Assembly: GCA_024758765.1 (NCBI GenBank)
Contig: CP101406.1
Location: 1,054,001-1,118,000 of the forward strand
Reading direction: 5' to 3'
DNA from: Mycobacterium sp. SVM_VP21
Lineage (GTDB): Bacteria > Actinomycetota > Actinomycetes > Mycobacteriales > Mycobacteriaceae
Length of the DNA: 64,000 nt
The translations under genes and the position numbers were made by a program. Under the pieces are notes generated by a model. It saw only the letters and a list, made by a program, of their open reading frames with translations. It searched no databases and was not told the DNA's origin. This document shows positions 42,885 through 51,887 of the stretch, piece by piece; positions within the stretch are counted from its first letter, which is position 1, and the number at the start of each line of letters is the position of its first letter.

Positions 42885-44792
42885 TCAGTCGCCGCCTCCG
42901 CCGGAGCCCCCACCGGAGCCGCCGCCCGAACCACCAGACCCGCCACCCGAACCACCAGACCCACCGCCGGATCCGCCACCCGAACCACCAGACCCGCCGC
43001 TTGAACCCCCACTCGACCCGCCGCCGGAACTGCCCCCGGAGTCACCGCTCGAACCCGACGAACTGGACCCACCACCGGAACTGCCGGCAGAACCGCTGGA
43101 GCTGCTGCCGGAACCGGAGGAAGCGCCTCCAGACCCGCCGCTCCCGGAGCCTCCGGCGTCACCGCCCGCACTACCGCCGGCGCCGCCGGAACTACCGCTG
43201 CCCGACCCGGACGTGCCAGGACCCGCTCCGCCGGAACCGCCCGCGTCGCTGCCGGATCCGCCCGAACTAGATCCCCCCGCACCGGATCCACCCGAACCAG
43301 ATCCCCCCGAGTCACTGCCCGATCCGGTGCCACCCGAACCGCTGTCGTCGGACCCTCCAGAAGTGCCGCCGGATCCGCCGGAATGACCACCCGAGCCGCT
43401 ATCGCCGGAACCGCCCGAGCCACTGCCGGATCCGCCCGGATTGTTGCCGGAGCCCCCACTACTGCCGTCGTCCGAGCCGGTGCCGCCCGAATGCCCACCA
43501 CCGGAGTCGCTGCCGCCGGAATGGCCACCGGGAGAACCGTTACCGCCGGAACCAGTGCCATCCGAACCCGTGCCACCGGAACCATTGCCACCGGAACCAG
43601 TGCCACCCGAACCCGTGCCACCGGAACCATTGCCGCCCGAACCCGTGCCACCGGAACCATTGCCGCCTGTGCCGCCTGTGCCGGTGCCGCCCGAACCGGC
43701 ATCGCCGCCGGAATGACTGCCTCCGCCGTGATCACGACCAGAACCGCTGCCGCCGCTACTACTGCCGCCCGATCCCGGCAGCCAACCGCCGCCGCCACCA
43801 ACGGGCCCGGTGATGATCGGAATCGGAATTGGGAACGGAATCACCGCGGGCGGCGCGGGTGCGGGCGCCGCAGGAGGCGCCGGAACAACCGGCGCGGGAG
43901 CAACGACGGCCGGAGCCGGGTTCGCCGGGGCTACAACAGGATTAGGAACCTGGTCCTGCAGAGCGGGCAACCGGACCGGCTTCGGGGCGGGCAGCACCGG
44001 CATGAAGTTGCCGGGCACCGGCTGGGCCTGCGGCGGCTGCGCCACCACCGGTGGCTGCGACGGCGTGGATGCGGCCGTCGGGCGAATGCCGATCGTCACG
44101 GCGACGGCCAACGCCGCGCACCCGGCCACCAGAATCCCACCGACCGAACTGCCTACCAGCAGTGCCCGTCCCACCGGCGGCGGTGGCGCCGCCTGCTCGT
44201 CGACCTCGGCGTCGCCTCCCCCGTACTCGGAGCCGTAGTCGTCGTAGCCCTCGTAGCTTTCGTAGTCGCCCTCGACGTACTCCACCGGCAGCAGTTCGGA
44301 GTCATCGTCGGTCATCGAGTACGCGAGCTGCTGTTCCGACTCTCCGCCCGCAGCCGCCGGGGCCAGCACCGTCGACGTTTCGTCCGGGGCGCCCGCGTCC
44401 GCTACCGCGGGCGCAGCCATCGTCGCGTCGCCGGCCGGAGCAGGCAGCCACGTCGTCGCGCCGTCCTCGCCCGAGACGTTGCGCGCCAACGCCACTGCCG
44501 AACGCGCCTGGGGCTGCTCGAAGACGTTCTCGACTCCCGCCTCCGCAAGGGCTCGGCGAACCTCTGCCATCAATTCCGAGTCCGACCAGCACAGTCGCGT
44601 AGCAGCCAGCCGGTGGCCCTCGTCGGCCAACATGCGGTGAGTTCCGGTCACCGTCTCGACCAGCGTTTCGACCGGATCGCGCGTCAGATCGAGCATGGAC
44701 TCGTCGAGCACGGCATCGCCGTAGGCGTCCGATTCGACGAGCGCCAAACGGGCGAGCGCGCCGGTAACCGACACTCCGAGCGCGACATCCAT
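42885..44792 (-). CDS. DUF7159-like protein with long Gly/Ser-rich tail
   Basis: 635 residues. N-terminal globular domain (about 1-110) starting MDVALGVSVTGALARLALVE, an actin/hydantoinase-like motif used in the mycobacterial DUF7159 (Rv0312-like) proteins. An acidic Tyr-rich segment (about 165-200) and a single membrane helix (about 212-235) follow, then a Pro/Val/Ala linker (about 240-330). From about 335 to the end it is almost purely Gly and Ser, with N, D, T and H spaced in short repeats. The membrane helix suggests that the Gly/Ser region lies outside the membrane. The codon bias gives long antisense frames, which are not genes. Slippage-prone repeat length. Confidence 0.8.
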   Translation of the reverse strand: MDVALGVSVTGALARLALVESDAYGDAVLDESMLDLTRDPVETLVETVTGTHRMLADEGHRLAATRLCWSDSELMAEVRRALAEAGVENVFEQPQARSAVALARNVSGEDGATTWLPAPAGDATMAAPAVADAGAPDETSTVLAPAAAGGESEQQLAYSMTDDDSELLPVEYVEGDYESYEGYDDYGSEYGGGDAEVDEQAAPPPPVGRALLVGSSVGGILVAGCAALAVAVTIGIRPTAASTPSQPPVVAQPPQAQPVPGNFMPVLPAPKPVRLPALQDQVPNPVVAPANPAPAVVAPAPVVPAPPAAPAPAPPAVIPFPIPIPIITGPVGGGGGWLPGSGGSSSGGSGSGRDHGGGSHSGGDAGSGGTGTGGTGGNGSGGTGSGGNGSGGTGSGGTGSGGNGSGGTGSDGTGSGGNGSPGGHSGGSDSGGGHSGGTGSDDGSSGGSGNNPGGSGSGSGGSGDSGSGGHSGGSGGTSGGSDDSGSGGTGSGSDSGGSGSGGSGAGGSSSGGSGSDAGGSGGAGPGTSGSGSGSSGGAGGSAGGDAGGSGSGGSGGASSGSGSSSSGSAGSSGGGSSSSGSSGDSGGSSGGGSSGGSSGGSGGSGGGSGGGSGGSGGGSGGSGGGSGGGSGGGGD

Positions 44793-44909
44793 TGCGCGTC
44801 TCCTTCCGCGGCCACTCGCTTAGCCAGTCTAGCCGCGCGGATCGACCATCGAGCAGACCGATCCTCGCAGTTCAATGGCGGATGCCCCTCCCGCGGTTAT
44901 GGTGAGCAG

Positions 44910-46382
44910 GTGATCGCCGAGTCGACCAGGAGCTGGAACATCGGCCGCGATGCGACCGCCGCGGCGCTGCTGCTCGCGGCGCCGGCGTTGCCGTGGAGCT
45001 TGTACTTCGGTGCCGGCATTCCGGCCGGCGAGCCCGCCCTGTTCATCACGTTGGCTGTGGCCACCGTGCTCGCGCTCACGGCGATCGCCGCGACCTACGT
45101 CGGGCCCTGGAGAATCTTGCGCGTACCCAACAATTCCGCCGTCGCGGGACGGTTGCGGCTATTGCTCTGCGCGCCGTATCTGGTCTTGCTACTCGGTGTG
45201 GTGGCCGCCGACGTGGTGCAGACCGTCCGCTACGGCGGAAGCCCTCGGCCTCCCGGCGGCGTCGGGCCGGGCGCGTTGCTGGGCGCCGCAGGGGCGTTGC
45301 TCGCTGCGCAGCCGGTGCTCGCCGGGCCGGTGCGCCTGTGGCGACGCACGGTCCGGACGCTCGGCTACGCATCGATCGTCGGCGCCACGTTGAGTGTGCT
45401 GTTCAACCTGTATTGGCGGGTGCGCTACGCCCTACCGGAGGCCCGTTCCACGACCGGATTCGGCCGCCAACAAGTCGCGATCATTGCGACCGCACTGGTG
45501 TACGGAGCGGTGGCGTGGGCTACCGTGGTGGTCGCCTCAAGGTGGGTTCTCCAGCGCGACAAGGCGTCCCAGCTCGCTGTGGTCCTGCTCGGCGGGGCCA
45601 CTCTGGTCGCCGGGGCCCTGGTGTGGGTGCTGCCGATGGGCCGCGACATTGACGGCTTTCACGGGATCGCTCAGAACACCTCCACGGCCGGGGTCGGATT
45701 CGAGGGCTATCTGGTGTGGGTGGCCGCCGCGGCACTGTTCGCGGTGGCGGCAGCGCGCGACGCGTCGGCGGCGACATGGTTAGGGGCTACCCGGAACACG
45801 TTGTTGCTTATCGCGATCTGGAGTCTTGGGTCAGCCCTCATGCGCATCGTCGATCTCAGCGTCGCGGTCGGCCTCGACCTGCCGTATTCACCGTACGACA
45901 GCGCTGCAATGGCCTCCTTTGATGTGGTGGCGGCCGTCATCGCGATCTGGCTACGGCTCAACCTGGGCAATCGCTCGCTGCCGGCAACAGCGGTCTGGTC
46001 GGTGAGCGCCGTCCTCTTCGGCTTCACGATCGCCCGCGTCGTGGTGGGTGTCGGCCTGGCTCCGCGACTGACGGAAGCCCAGCGCGCCAGCGCCTGGGCC
46101 AACCCGGTGTATGGCAACGGACTCGCGCAGCAGATCACCAGCACGTTCGACGTGGTGCTGTGCGGCCTTGCGCTGTGCGGCCTGGTGGTGGCAATCGTCG
46201 TCGGACGCTTGACGGTGCCCGCCGACGACCGACCCAAGCCTGGCGAGCCCGGTACACCACGCATCTTCCGGTCTGCGGACTCCCCCGCCGTCGCTCCCGC
46301 GAGTGGACCGAAGATCTATCGGGGAAGCGATGATTCGGCCGAGAACAGTGAAGAGCGTTTATCGGACGCCGACGGCGGGTAG
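44910..46382 (+). CDS. Polytopic membrane protein (Rv0541c-like)
   Basis: 490 residues from GTG 44910. About ten membrane helices across residues 15-430, with a C-terminal cytoplasmic tail (about 435-490) containing GTPRIFRSADSP and KIYRGSDDSAEN repeats. In position and character it matches Rv0541c, a conserved integral membrane protein near menE. Function unknown. The frame continues far upstream antisense through the Gly/Ser gene, but that portion is an artefact. Divergent from it with 117 bases between. Confidence 0.82.
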   Translation: MIAESTRSWNIGRDATAAALLLAAPALPWSLYFGAGIPAGEPALFITLAVATVLALTAIAATYVGPWRILRVPNNSAVAGRLRLLLCAPYLVLLLGVVAADVVQTVRYGGSPRPPGGVGPGALLGAAGALLAAQPVLAGPVRLWRRTVRTLGYASIVGATLSVLFNLYWRVRYALPEARSTTGFGRQQVAIIATALVYGAVAWATVVVASRWVLQRDKASQLAVVLLGGATLVAGALVWVLPMGRDIDGFHGIAQNTSTAGVGFEGYLVWVAAAALFAVAAARDASAATWLGATRNTLLLIAIWSLGSALMRIVDLSVAVGLDLPYSPYDSAAMASFDVVAAVIAIWLRLNLGNRSLPATAVWSVSAVLFGFTIARVVVGVGLAPRLTEAQRASAWANPVYGNGLAQQITSTFDVVLCGLALCGLVVAIVVGRLTVPADDRPKPGEPGTPRIFRSADSPAVAPASGPKIYRGSDDSAENSEERLSDADGG

Positions 46383-46419
46383 CCGAAACTGCGTTTCTGC
46401 TCTTGAACGTCGGTGAACG

Positions 46420-47172
46420 ATGCGAATGAAGGTCACGATGTACAGCACTGCATTGGTCGTAATGAAGGCACGGCGTATCACCCGGTACCTGGCCACAGCG
46501 ATGGTGATGGGAGGTGCCGCATTGGTGTCCCCCGGCGTCCCGTCCGTCTCGGCGCAGCCCTGCCCCGACGTGGAGGTGGTGTTCGCGCGCGGCACCGGCG
46601 AGCCACCTGGGGTCGGTGGCATCGGTCAATCGTTCGTCGATGCGCTGCACGCCAAGGTGGGTGAGCGATCCTTCCAGGTGTATCCGGTCAACTACGCCGC
46701 CAGCAGCGACTTGGGCGGCGGAGTCGACTTCGCCCGCACGGTCGTCGACGGCATCCGAGACGCCGGCAGCCATATCGAGAACACCGCCGCGAACTGCCCC
46801 CACACCCGAATCGTGCTAGGCGGCTTCTCGCAAGGTGCGGCGCTGGCCGGCTACACCACGTCGGCCGAGATCCCCAAGGAAGTCCCCGCCGAGTACCGTG
46901 CCTACCTTCCCCAGCCGATGCCGTCGTCGGTGGCCGACCACGTTGCCGCGGTCGTGTTGTTCGGCACGCCCTCAGCGGAGTTCCTTTCACCCAACGGCGC
47001 GCCACCAGTGCGGATCGGTCCGCTGTATGCGTCCAAGGCCCTGGAGCTGTGCGCCGATGGCGACACCATCTGCAATGGCGCCCCGGCCGGCGGACCGCCC
47101 GTCGCCCACGCGTCATACGGCGTCAACGGAATGACCGAGCAGGGCGCCGAGTACGCGGCCGCCCACCTCTGA
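46420..47172 (+). CDS. Secreted cutinase-family esterase
   Basis: 250 residues. Signal peptide (about 20-45, ending SVSA), then a cutinase domain: CPDVEVVFARGTGEPPGVGGIG, nucleophile GGFSQGAAL (Ser137), CADGDTIC (Asp215) and HASY (His230), with paired Cys. Mycobacterial cutinase-like proteins are secreted esterases, lipases or thioesterases (Culp family). ATG 46420 may not be the true start; ATG 46462 would give a shorter signal. Convergent with mtnP. Confidence 0.92.
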   Translation: MRMKVTMYSTALVVMKARRITRYLATAMVMGGAALVSPGVPSVSAQPCPDVEVVFARGTGEPPGVGGIGQSFVDALHAKVGERSFQVYPVNYAASSDLGGGVDFARTVVDGIRDAGSHIENTAANCPHTRIVLGGFSQGAALAGYTTSAEIPKEVPAEYRAYLPQPMPSSVADHVAAVVLFGTPSAEFLSPNGAPPVRIGPLYASKALELCADGDTICNGAPAGGPPVAHASYGVNGMTEQGAEYAAAHL

Positions 47173-47187
47173 GCGCCCTGCGTTGAC

Positions 47188-47982
47188 TCAGGGCAGCTCG
47201 AAAGGCAACTGAATGCCTTCGTGCGGTAAGCAGTGCGTGCAGGTCCGCTCTTCGTCGATGTGCTCAATGGCTTCGTGCACCAGCTTTTTGAACGGTTCGA
47301 TGTTCTTCTGGAACTCGGCGAACACATCGACGGCCTTCACGCCACTGCCGACGTCGACACCGGCATCCAAATCGGTGACCAGAGCTACTGCGGCATAACA
47401 CATTTCCAATTCGCGAGCCAGCACCGCTTCGGGATATCCGGTCATGTTGATCAGTCGGAATCCCGCCGCCGCGAACCATTGGCTTTCGGCGCGGGTGGAG
47501 AATCGCGGCCCCTGGATCACCACCATGGTTCCGCCGTCGACCACGTCGGGCAGGCCGGTCGCCGCGGTCCGCAGCGTCGGGCAGTACGGGTCGGCGAACT
47601 CGACGTGCACGCCGCCGTCGTCGAAGTAAGTATCGGCACGGCCCCGGGTGCGGTCGACCAGCTGATCGGGCACCACCACCGAGCCGGGAGGCAGTTCCGG
47701 GGTCAGACTGCCGACCGCACAGGGCGCGAGGATCCGTCGCACCCCCAGCGTCCGCAACGCCCACATGTTGGCCCGATAAGGCACCGTGTGGGCCGAGTAC
47801 TCGTGAGCGGCCCCGTGCCGCGGCAGAAACGCCACTTCGTGGCTACCGACGGCACCGACAGTGATCTCCGCGCTGGGCGCCCCGTAGGGGGTGTCGCAAC
47901 TGACGCGGCGCGCGTCGTCACCGAAGAACGAGTAGAAACCGCTACCGCCGATCACGCCCAGCAACCTCTGCTCCTCCCGCAT
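47188..47982 (-). CDS. mtnP: S-methyl-5'-thioadenosine phosphorylase
   Basis: 264 residues, nucleoside phosphorylase fold. GVIGGSGFY at the N-terminus, [30 protein letters not shown] (phosphate and base site), [11 protein letters not shown] (about 165-175), [18 protein letters not shown] and TDLDAG. Phosphorolysis of methylthioadenosine from polyamine or AdoMet metabolism; mycobacterial MTAP equals Rv0535 (264 residues). Divergent from menA with 15 bases between starts. Confidence 0.95.
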   Translation of the reverse strand: MREEQRLLGVIGGSGFYSFFGDDARRVSCDTPYGAPSAEITVGAVGSHEVAFLPRHGAAHEYSAHTVPYRANMWALRTLGVRRILAPCAVGSLTPELPPGSVVVPDQLVDRTRGRADTYFDDGGVHVEFADPYCPTLRTAATGLPDVVDGGTMVVIQGPRFSTRAESQWFAAAGFRLINMTGYPEAVLARELEMCYAAVALVTDLDAGVDVGSGVKAVDVFAEFQKNIEPFKKLVHEAIEHIDEERTCTHCLPHEGIQLPFELP

Positions 47983-47997
47983 GCAAGGATCGTGCCC

Positions 47998-48876
47998 ATG
48001 TCCGAAAAGGCCAGCTTCGCACAGTGGATCGAAGGCGCGCGTCCCCGCACCCTGCCCAACGCGATCGCCCCGGTGATCGCCGGAACGGGCGCGGCCGCCT
48101 GGTTGGGCGCCGCGGTGTGGTGGAAGGCACTGCTGGCGCTGACCGTCGCGTTGGCGCTGATCATCGGGGTGAATTTCGCCAACGACTACTCCGACGGCAT
48201 CCGCGGTACCGACGACGACCGGACCGGACCGCTGCGCCTGGTGGGCTCCCGGCTGGCCAGCCCGCGGGCGGTACTGACGGCGGCCATCGCCGCGCTCTCG
48301 GTGGGTGCGCTGGCCGGCTTGGCGCTGGCCCTGGTCAGCGCCCCGTGGCTGCTGGTGGTGGGCGCGGCCTGCATCGCCGGGGCCTGGCTGTACACCGGCG
48401 GGTCGAGGCCGTACGGCTACGCCGGCTTCGGCGAGATCGCGGTGTTCGTGTTCTTCGGGCTGGTCGCGGTGTTGGGCACCCAGTACACCCAGGCCCTACG
48501 GGTGGACTGGGTCGGCGGCGCGCTGGCGGTGGGCGTCGGCGCACTGTCGTCGGCAGTGCTGGTGGCCAACAATCTGCGCGACATCGCCACCGACAAACCG
48601 GCCGGCAAGATCACCCTCGCGGTACGCCTCGGCGACGCCCGCACCCGGGTGCTGTTTGTACTGCTGGTGGCGCTGGCCGGGTTCTTGACGCTGGCCCTGA
48701 TGCGGGCCACCCCGTGGTGCGCGGCCGGATTCATCGCCACGCCACTGGCGTTGCGGGCCATGGCCCCGGTGCGGTCCGGACTCGGTGGCGCCGCGCTGAT
48801 TCCGGTGCTGCGCGACACCGGGTTGACCATGCTGGTGTGGGCGATCGCGGAGGCGTTGGCGCTGACTCTGCGTTGA
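47998..48876 (+). CDS. menA: 1,4-Dihydroxy-2-naphthoate polyprenyltransferase (MenA)
   Basis: 292 residues, UbiA superfamily, eight or nine membrane helices. Attaches the polyprenyl chain to DHNA. Asp-rich motifs [16 protein letters not shown] (about 63) and [22 protein letters not shown] (about 192), plus [16 protein letters not shown] at the N-terminus. ATG 47998 begins at the family-typical position; the open frame upstream is antisense to mtnP. It supplies the membrane step linking grcC1 product to the men pathway. Confidence 0.96.
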   Translation: MSEKASFAQWIEGARPRTLPNAIAPVIAGTGAAAWLGAAVWWKALLALTVALALIIGVNFANDYSDGIRGTDDDRTGPLRLVGSRLASPRAVLTAAIAALSVGALAGLALALVSAPWLLVVGAACIAGAWLYTGGSRPYGYAGFGEIAVFVFFGLVAVLGTQYTQALRVDWVGGALAVGVGALSSAVLVANNLRDIATDKPAGKITLAVRLGDARTRVLFVLLVALAGFLTLALMRATPWCAAGFIATPLALRAMAPVRSGLGGAALIPVLRDTGLTMLVWAIAEALALTLR

Positions 48877-48930
48877 GGGCGACGGTGACTCGAACTTTCC
48901 CGCCGTACACGCAGAATCAACGGGAGGGGT

Positions 48931-49227
48931 TTACTCCCCGCGCAGCCGGGCCTGCAGTTTCTCGCGTTCCTGTCGGCGACGTTCGCCGGCCACGGTCAAG
49001 CTTTCGGTCGCGCGCTTACGCAGCGGTGTGAAGAGCCACATCCCCAACGGCAGCGCGACGATCAGGGCCAGCATCGCCGCGATGATCGGCGGGAAATCGC
49101 TGAGCCCGAGCAGCCGGCCCAGTCCGTAGATCACCGCCGTCAGTACGACCACCAACGCCAGCCGCGCCGCCGTGTACACCGCCACATCGAGTACCGCACG
49201 GCCCAACGGGGCCCGACCTTTCGCCAC
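48931..49227 (-). CDS. DUF4229 membrane protein (Rv0531-like)
   Basis: About 98 residues. Two membrane helices (about 13-33 and 38-58) and an Arg/Glu-rich cytoplasmic tail (RRRQEREKLQARLRGE), the DUF4229 pattern; Rv0531 is the neighbour of Rv0530 in M. tuberculosis. GTG 49227 (VAKGRAP) is preferred over TTG 49236. Unknown function. Divergent from the small ORF at 49304. Confidence 0.85.
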   Translation of the reverse strand: MAKGRAPLGRAVLDVAVYTAARLALVVVLTAVIYGLGRLLGLSDFPPIIAAMLALIVALPLGMWLFTPLRKRATESLTVAGERRRQEREKLQARLRGE

Positions 49228-49303
49228 GGTGATCAAGCCTACTGGCGGGCCGGACCGGCGAGAACGACGCTAACGGTATATTCGGCGACAGGAGGTGTCG
49301 CGA

Positions 49304-49456
49304 GTGCTCTACCTGCTCCTCGTCCTGACTCTGGGAACGCTGCTGTACCTCAGCCTGCGTGCCATTCGTGCCCGGCCGAAGACCCGTGTGATCGGACCGG
49401 ACGACGACCCGGAGTTCCTGTGGCGGATCAGCCACGGCGACAACAACCAGCCCTAG
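49304..49456 (+). CDS. Small single-pass membrane protein (Rv0530A-like)
   Basis: 50 codons from GTG 49304 with a strong AGGAGG ribosome binding site nine bases upstream. Residues 1-18 (LYLLLVLTLGTLLYLSLR) form one membrane helix, then a basic then acidic tail (RARPKTRVIGPDDDPEFLWRISHGDN). A GTATATT sequence about 25 bases upstream may be the -10 region. Corresponds to the small conserved ORF annotated between Rv0530 and Rv0531. Role unknown. Confidence 0.8.
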   Translation: MLYLLLVLTLGTLLYLSLRAIRARPKTRVIGPDDDPEFLWRISHGDNNQP

Positions 49457-49486
49457 GGCCGCCACCTCCGAATCAGGCCCCCCGAT

Positions 49487-50818
49487 CTAGACGAAGTGTT
49501 GGTTGAACCGATCGTCGCCGGGGAACGCCTCGGCAACCACCGCAGCCAGCTCGACGAGCGCCTCGCGGGTCTCCCGCTTCAGCCGCATCAGATCGATCTC
49601 CGCGCCCTCTTCCAGGTGCGGGTCGAACGGCACCAACCGCACCGCACGGCAACGCCGGGAGAAGTGGTCGACCACCTTCTGCATGTCGACCTTGCCTGAG
49701 CGTGGCCGCACCGCGTTGATCACCGCGACCGAGTTGCGCACCAGGTCTTCGTGACCGTGCGCGTCGAGCCAGTCCAGCGTCGCCGAGGCGCTGCGGGCGC
49801 CGTCGACCGAACCGGAACTGACCACAATCATGGTGTCGGCCTTGGCAAGCACCGCTGACATGGCGGAGTGCATCAGACCGGTGCCGCAGTCGGTCAGGAC
49901 CAGGCTGTAGAAACGCTCCAAAACCTGCAGCGTGCTGGCGTAGTCCTCGGCGCTGAACGCTTCCGAGACCGCCGGGTCACTGTCGGAGGCGAGCACCTCC
50001 AGGCGGCTGGGGCCCTGGTTGGTGTAGCTGCGGACATCGCTGTAGCGCTGGATGCCGTCGGCGTCACGCAGCAGATGCCGCACCGTCGCCGACGTCTCCA
50101 TCGGCACCTTCTGGTTCAGCGTGCCGCGGTCGGGGTTGGCGTCCACGGCAACCACCCGGTCACCTCGGATGGAGGCGAACGTGGCCCCCAGGGTCGCGGT
50201 GATGGTGGTCTTACCAACACCGCCCTTCAGCGACAGCACCGCAATCCGGTGACAGCCCTGCAGCGGCCGGTTCACCTGCACCACCATGTCGTTGAAGCGG
50301 ATGGTGCGGGGGCTCTCGCCGACGTTGATCAGCTGGCCGGACAGTACATAGAGCAAGCGGCGCCAGCCCGACGATGGCGGCGGCTTGACCTGTCGCAACA
50401 GTGAGGTGGTGGACAGATCCGAGAACGGGGCGATGGGCTCGGAGGCGCGATACGGCGCCTGCGTGCCACTGCCGGAGGCACCGCCGAAGTAGACCGGAGC
50501 GGGGTGCTCCATGGGCTGCGGAACCCAGGTGGTCGATGCGCCCGCGTTCCAGGACTGTTGCTGCGGCGGAGCTTCCGCGGGCGTCGCCGGCCACGGGTCG
50601 ACCGGCTCGGAGAACCGGCGCTCAGTGCGGAAACCGCCGAAGGAGCGGGTCTCCTCTCCCGCGGGCCGCTGGTTGAACGACCCCGCGGCCCCGGACTCCG
50701 AAGCGTCCACGGGGCCATCAGCCGCCTCGCTGACGTGCTGCAGCGGCCGGAACTGGGTGGTCGGATGATCCGTCACGTCATGACTCGCAGTGACATCACC
50801 GGGTGCATGGTCGGACAC
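49487..50818 (-). CDS. ParA/MinD-like P-loop ATPase (Rv0530-like)
   Basis: 443 residues from GTG 50818, which has an AGGGGAG ribosome binding site; the frame continues to 50926. A disordered Pro/Ser/Thr-rich N-terminus (about 1-150) precedes the SIMIBI ATPase domain: deviant Walker A LKGGVGKTT (about 198), VVAVDANPDRGTL, LVLTDCGTGLMHSAM, and VINAVRPRSGKVDM. This is the ESX-associated EspI/MinD-like subgroup form. In mycobacteria Rv0530 lies next to the cytochrome maturation genes; its role there is unknown. Ends at 49487 and follows ccsA on the same strand. Confidence 0.88.
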   Translation of the reverse strand: MSDHAPGDVTASHDVTDHPTTQFRPLQHVSEAADGPVDASESGAAGSFNQRPAGEETRSFGGFRTERRFSEPVDPWPATPAEAPPQQQSWNAGASTTWVPQPMEHPAPVYFGGASGSGTQAPYRASEPIAPFSDLSTTSLLRQVKPPPSSGWRRLLYVLSGQLINVGESPRTIRFNDMVVQVNRPLQGCHRIAVLSLKGGVGKTTITATLGATFASIRGDRVVAVDANPDRGTLNQKVPMETSATVRHLLRDADGIQRYSDVRSYTNQGPSRLEVLASDSDPAVSEAFSAEDYASTLQVLERFYSLVLTDCGTGLMHSAMSAVLAKADTMIVVSSGSVDGARSASATLDWLDAHGHEDLVRNSVAVINAVRPRSGKVDMQKVVDHFSRRCRAVRLVPFDPHLEEGAEIDLMRLKRETREALVELAAVVAEAFPGDDRFNQHFV

Positions 50819-50909
50819 TTGTATCTCCCCTGTCACACTGGTTAGGACGTCAATGGACGTCGGTAACCGCAGGGTAGCGCAGCTGTCATAAAGGAATCTG
50901 TCAGCTGGA

Positions 50910-51887
50910 TTAGCCGACTCCGGCATACGAGTGCAGGCCGACGGTCACCAGGTTGACGAAAAACAGGTTGAAAATCATCGCCGCGAAACCCACGACGTTG
51001 ATCCACGCCGCCTTGTAGTCGCGCCACCCGGCCGTCGACCTGGCATGGAGGTAGGCGGCGTAGACGACCCAGGCGATGAACGAAACCGTCTCCTTGGGGT
51101 CCCAGCCCCAGTAGCGGCCCCACGCCCCCTCGGCCCAGATCGCGCCGAAGATCACACCGAAGCCGAACACCGGGAAGGCGAAGATCGTGGTCCGGTAGGC
51201 GATGCGGTCCAGGGTTTGCGCATCGGGGAGCCGGCGCACCATCCGAGCCAGGGCTCCCGGGGCGTCGGGGTCACTGAGCCGCGTCGAGCGGATGAGAAAC
51301 AGGATGCTGGCCACCCCGGCCACCAGGAACACCCCGGAGCCGATGCTGACCACCGACACGTGGATCGGCAGCCAGTAGGACTGCAGGGCGGGCATGACCG
51401 GGGCAGCCGTGGCGTAGAGCCAGCGGCCGGAGACCGTCAGCAGGATCAGCACCGGCAGCAGCACGAACACCCACAGGCTGCGGTGTTGCGGCCGGCGCAG
51501 CGCGACGGCGGAAGCCACCAGCCCGGAGAAGCAGGTCAGGTTGATGAACTCGTACATGTTGCCCCACGGCGGGCGCAGGGTGGCAGCGCCGCGGAACACG
51601 ATGCAGGCCAGCAGCAGGGCGATGCCCAAATAGACCAGGGCCAGGCCAGCGCGGCCCACCCGCTCGCCCAGTGGCCGTCGCTGCGCGGGGGCCACCACCC
51701 CCGGCGTGGTGCTGTCGGAGCGCACACCGCCGGCTGAAACCAGCTCGTTCGCGGCGGGCGTGCGGGCACGGCTGGAGGCCAGTTCGACGGCCAACAACAG
51801 CAGCGCGATGACCAGCACGATCATCGCTGAGGTGAACGCCCAGTCGGAGTAGCGCGCCAGCCCGATGTCGATATGACTCGTATTCAC
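50910..51887 (-). CDS. ccsA: Cytochrome c biogenesis protein CcsA (System II haem handling)
   Basis: 325 residues, about eight membrane helices. The haem-binding Trp-rich motif is IWAEGAWGRYWGWDPKET (about 255-270), with conserved His flanking it (LPIHVSVV; YLHARST). With ResB it forms the synthase that carries haem across the membrane and attaches it to apocytochrome c. Some pipelines name it ccsB. GTG start abuts the resB stop codon. Rv0529 equivalent. Confidence 0.95.
   Translation of the reverse strand: MNTSHIDIGLARYSDWAFTSAMIVLVIALLLLAVELASSRARTPAANELVSAGGVRSDSTTPGVVAPAQRRPLGERVGRAGLALVYLGIALLLACIVFRGAATLRPPWGNMYEFINLTCFSGLVASAVALRRPQHRSLWVFVLLPVLILLTVSGRWLYATAAPVMPALQSYWLPIHVSVVSIGSGVFLVAGVASILFLIRSTRLSDPDAPGALARMVRRLPDAQTLDRIAYRTTIFAFPVFGFGVIFGAIWAEGAWGRYWGWDPKETVSFIAWVVYAAYLHARSTAGWRDYKAAWINVVGFAAMIFNLFFVNLVTVGLHSYAGVG

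Noticed and set aside
42862..43386. Plus-strand proline/glutamate repeat frame (PEPPPEPP pattern)
   Set aside because: It is the reverse complement of the Gly/Ser tail of the gene on the minus strand; no start signal, no family, pure compositional shadow.
42885..43800. CRISPR-like or VNTR array in the Gly/Ser coding region
   Set aside because: Repeats are short, irregular and in frame with a protein; there are no spacers and no cas genes in the window.
43383..44909. Long 5' extension giving a 999-residue plus-strand reading
   Set aside because: It runs antisense through the Gly/Ser gene and is Arg/Thr/Ala nonsense; real homologous membrane protein begins at GTG 44910.
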